Program-made: the position numbers and the translations under genes
Notes under the pieces: generated by a model
The model's input: the letters and a program-made list of their open reading frames with translations, nothing else
Databases searched by the model: none
What the model was told of the DNA's origin: nothing
NCBI GenBank assembly: GCA_964538275.1
Contig: CAZIFW010000010.1
Coordinates: 1 to 60,119 of the forward strand
Direction: 5' to 3'
Origin: CANIGN01 sp964538275
GTDB taxonomy: Bacteria > Bdellovibrionota > UBA2428
DNA: 60,119 nucleotides
Shown: positions 59,530-60,119 of the stretch, one piece after another
Position numbering within the stretch: the stretch's first letter is position 1
How the letters are laid out: every line of letters starts with the position of its first letter

Positions 59530-60119
59530 TTATGGGGCAAGCAAGAAGTCCTTAAGAGAATGAGATCCAAATGCTTTAGCATTTAAGCCTTTTGCTCTCG
59601 GCCCTAGAATCACAAAATCTTTTTTGAAACCCAAAGGCAATGCTGGCAAATCCTTTAAAACTATCTTATGAGCTTCTTCCGCTAACTTTCTTCGCTCCGG
59701 AGAAGGAAAGAGCTTACTTAAGCGATCAAAAGCTGTATCAAAGGCAGAAGATTTGTAGCCAGATAAATTTTGGGAACTATTCTGCGAACCACTATAATAG
59801 AGCTGTAAAAAGTTTGTGGCCTCTGGCAAGTCGCCTTCCCATGAGAGCGGCGCAATTTGATAATCGCTTTTTTCAACCTTACTCAAATAAGTTGAGACCT
59901 CAACAGGCTCAAATTCAAAGAAAGCTCCTACCTCAGCCAACGAAGCCTCCATCTGTCTCCAATAAGGAGCAGTCTCTGGATACATCACTTTAATCTTTTT
60001 CTTAGCTAGTAACTTTTGAAGACGTTTCACCGCGTCTTCTTTTGACATAATATTTAGAGAAGCTTCGTCCAAAGAACCTTCCACTCCAGGCGGAATAAAC
60101 TGCTTGGAGCTTAGAGAAA
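59530..60119 (-). CDS. Peptide ABC transporter substrate-binding protein, C-terminal part
   Basis: The frame runs open to the right edge of the window, so the gene is incomplete at its 5' end. The visible 190 or so residues match the end of an SBP family 5 protein: WRQMEASLAEVGAFFEFE, YQIAPLSWEGDLPEATNFL, SGYKSSAFDTAFDRL and LKDLPALPLGF. It pairs with the fused ATPase to import peptides. The permeases must lie beyond the window. Confidence 0.85.
   Translation of the reverse strand, partial: SLSSKQFIPPGVEGSLDEASLNIMSKEDAVKRLQKLLAKKKIKVMYPETAPYWRQMEASLAEVGAFFEFEPVEVSTYLSKVEKSDYQIAPLSWEGDLPEATNFLQLYYSGSQNSSQNLSGYKSSAFDTAFDRLSKLFPSPERRKLAEEAHKIVLKDLPALPLGFKKDFVILGPRAKGLNAKAFGSHSLKDFLLAP

Overview
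The window reads as the chromosome of a Gram-negative, AT-rich bacterium with two membranes, a Tat system, type IV pili and very many small exported proteins. A TIGR02147/DUF4423-type regulator, a family concentrated in Bdellovibrionota and Fibrobacterota, together with the pilMNOPQ-pilB layout, makes a Bdellovibrionota-like (Oligoflexia or former Deltaproteobacteria) host the best guess. This rests on family knowledge, not on a database search.

Layout. 0-7 kb: a small membrane protein, PEP carboxylase, a divergent pair of an MBL-fold hydrolase and a cyclic-nucleotide-binding protein, and pyruvate phosphate dikinase. PEP carboxylase and dikinase form a PEP/pyruvate/oxaloacetate node. 7-11.4 kb: secreted and lipoprotein genes, including a PL3-like pectate lyase, a lipoprotein behind a sigma-54-type promoter, and a Ser/Asn-rich lipoprotein with a GLUG-like repeat domain. 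11.4-27.4 kb: an accessory island of small exported proteins of unknown function, one DUF4423 regulator, an exported FAH-fold protein and many broken genes. Its right end lies at a tRNA-Leu(UAA) whose 3' end is partly repeated. 27.5-43.8 kb: housekeeping genes: PEGA lipoprotein, acyl-CoA dehydrogenase, PlsC, HD-GYP, DUF309, PcnB, nagZ-tatA-tatC-phnD-like-hpt, a split transketolase with a DUF374 acyltransferase, and an exported caspase-like protein. 43.8-57 kb: type IV pilus genes (TPR-pilM-N-O-P-Q-pilB, two near-identical pilins, pilC), with two O-antigen-ligase/oligosaccharyltransferase-like membrane proteins and a GT2 glycosyltransferase between them. 57-60.1 kb: an OmpA-like glycine-zipper lipoprotein and a fused DppD-DppF-type ATPase with the end of its binding protein.

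The main discovery is in the island. At least eleven copies of a 15-bp palindrome, RRTGC-N5-GCAYY (core TGC-N5-GCA), lie upstream of the exported-protein genes, seven of them 49-59 bp before the start codon. Sites also remain in front of dead or truncated genes. The copy before the DUF4423 regulator has 10-bp arms with a single mismatch, which suggests autoregulation. Three intact island genes each have a decayed paralogue elsewhere in the same island, and several other short exported-protein genes are frameshifted. I read this as a fast-turnover set of exported effector or surface proteins run as one regulon; function and regulator are inference.

Other points are the loss of a conserved arginine in PEP carboxylase, two pilin genes with identical mature proteins but different promoters and leaders, and a roughly 97-nt hairpin between convergent genes.
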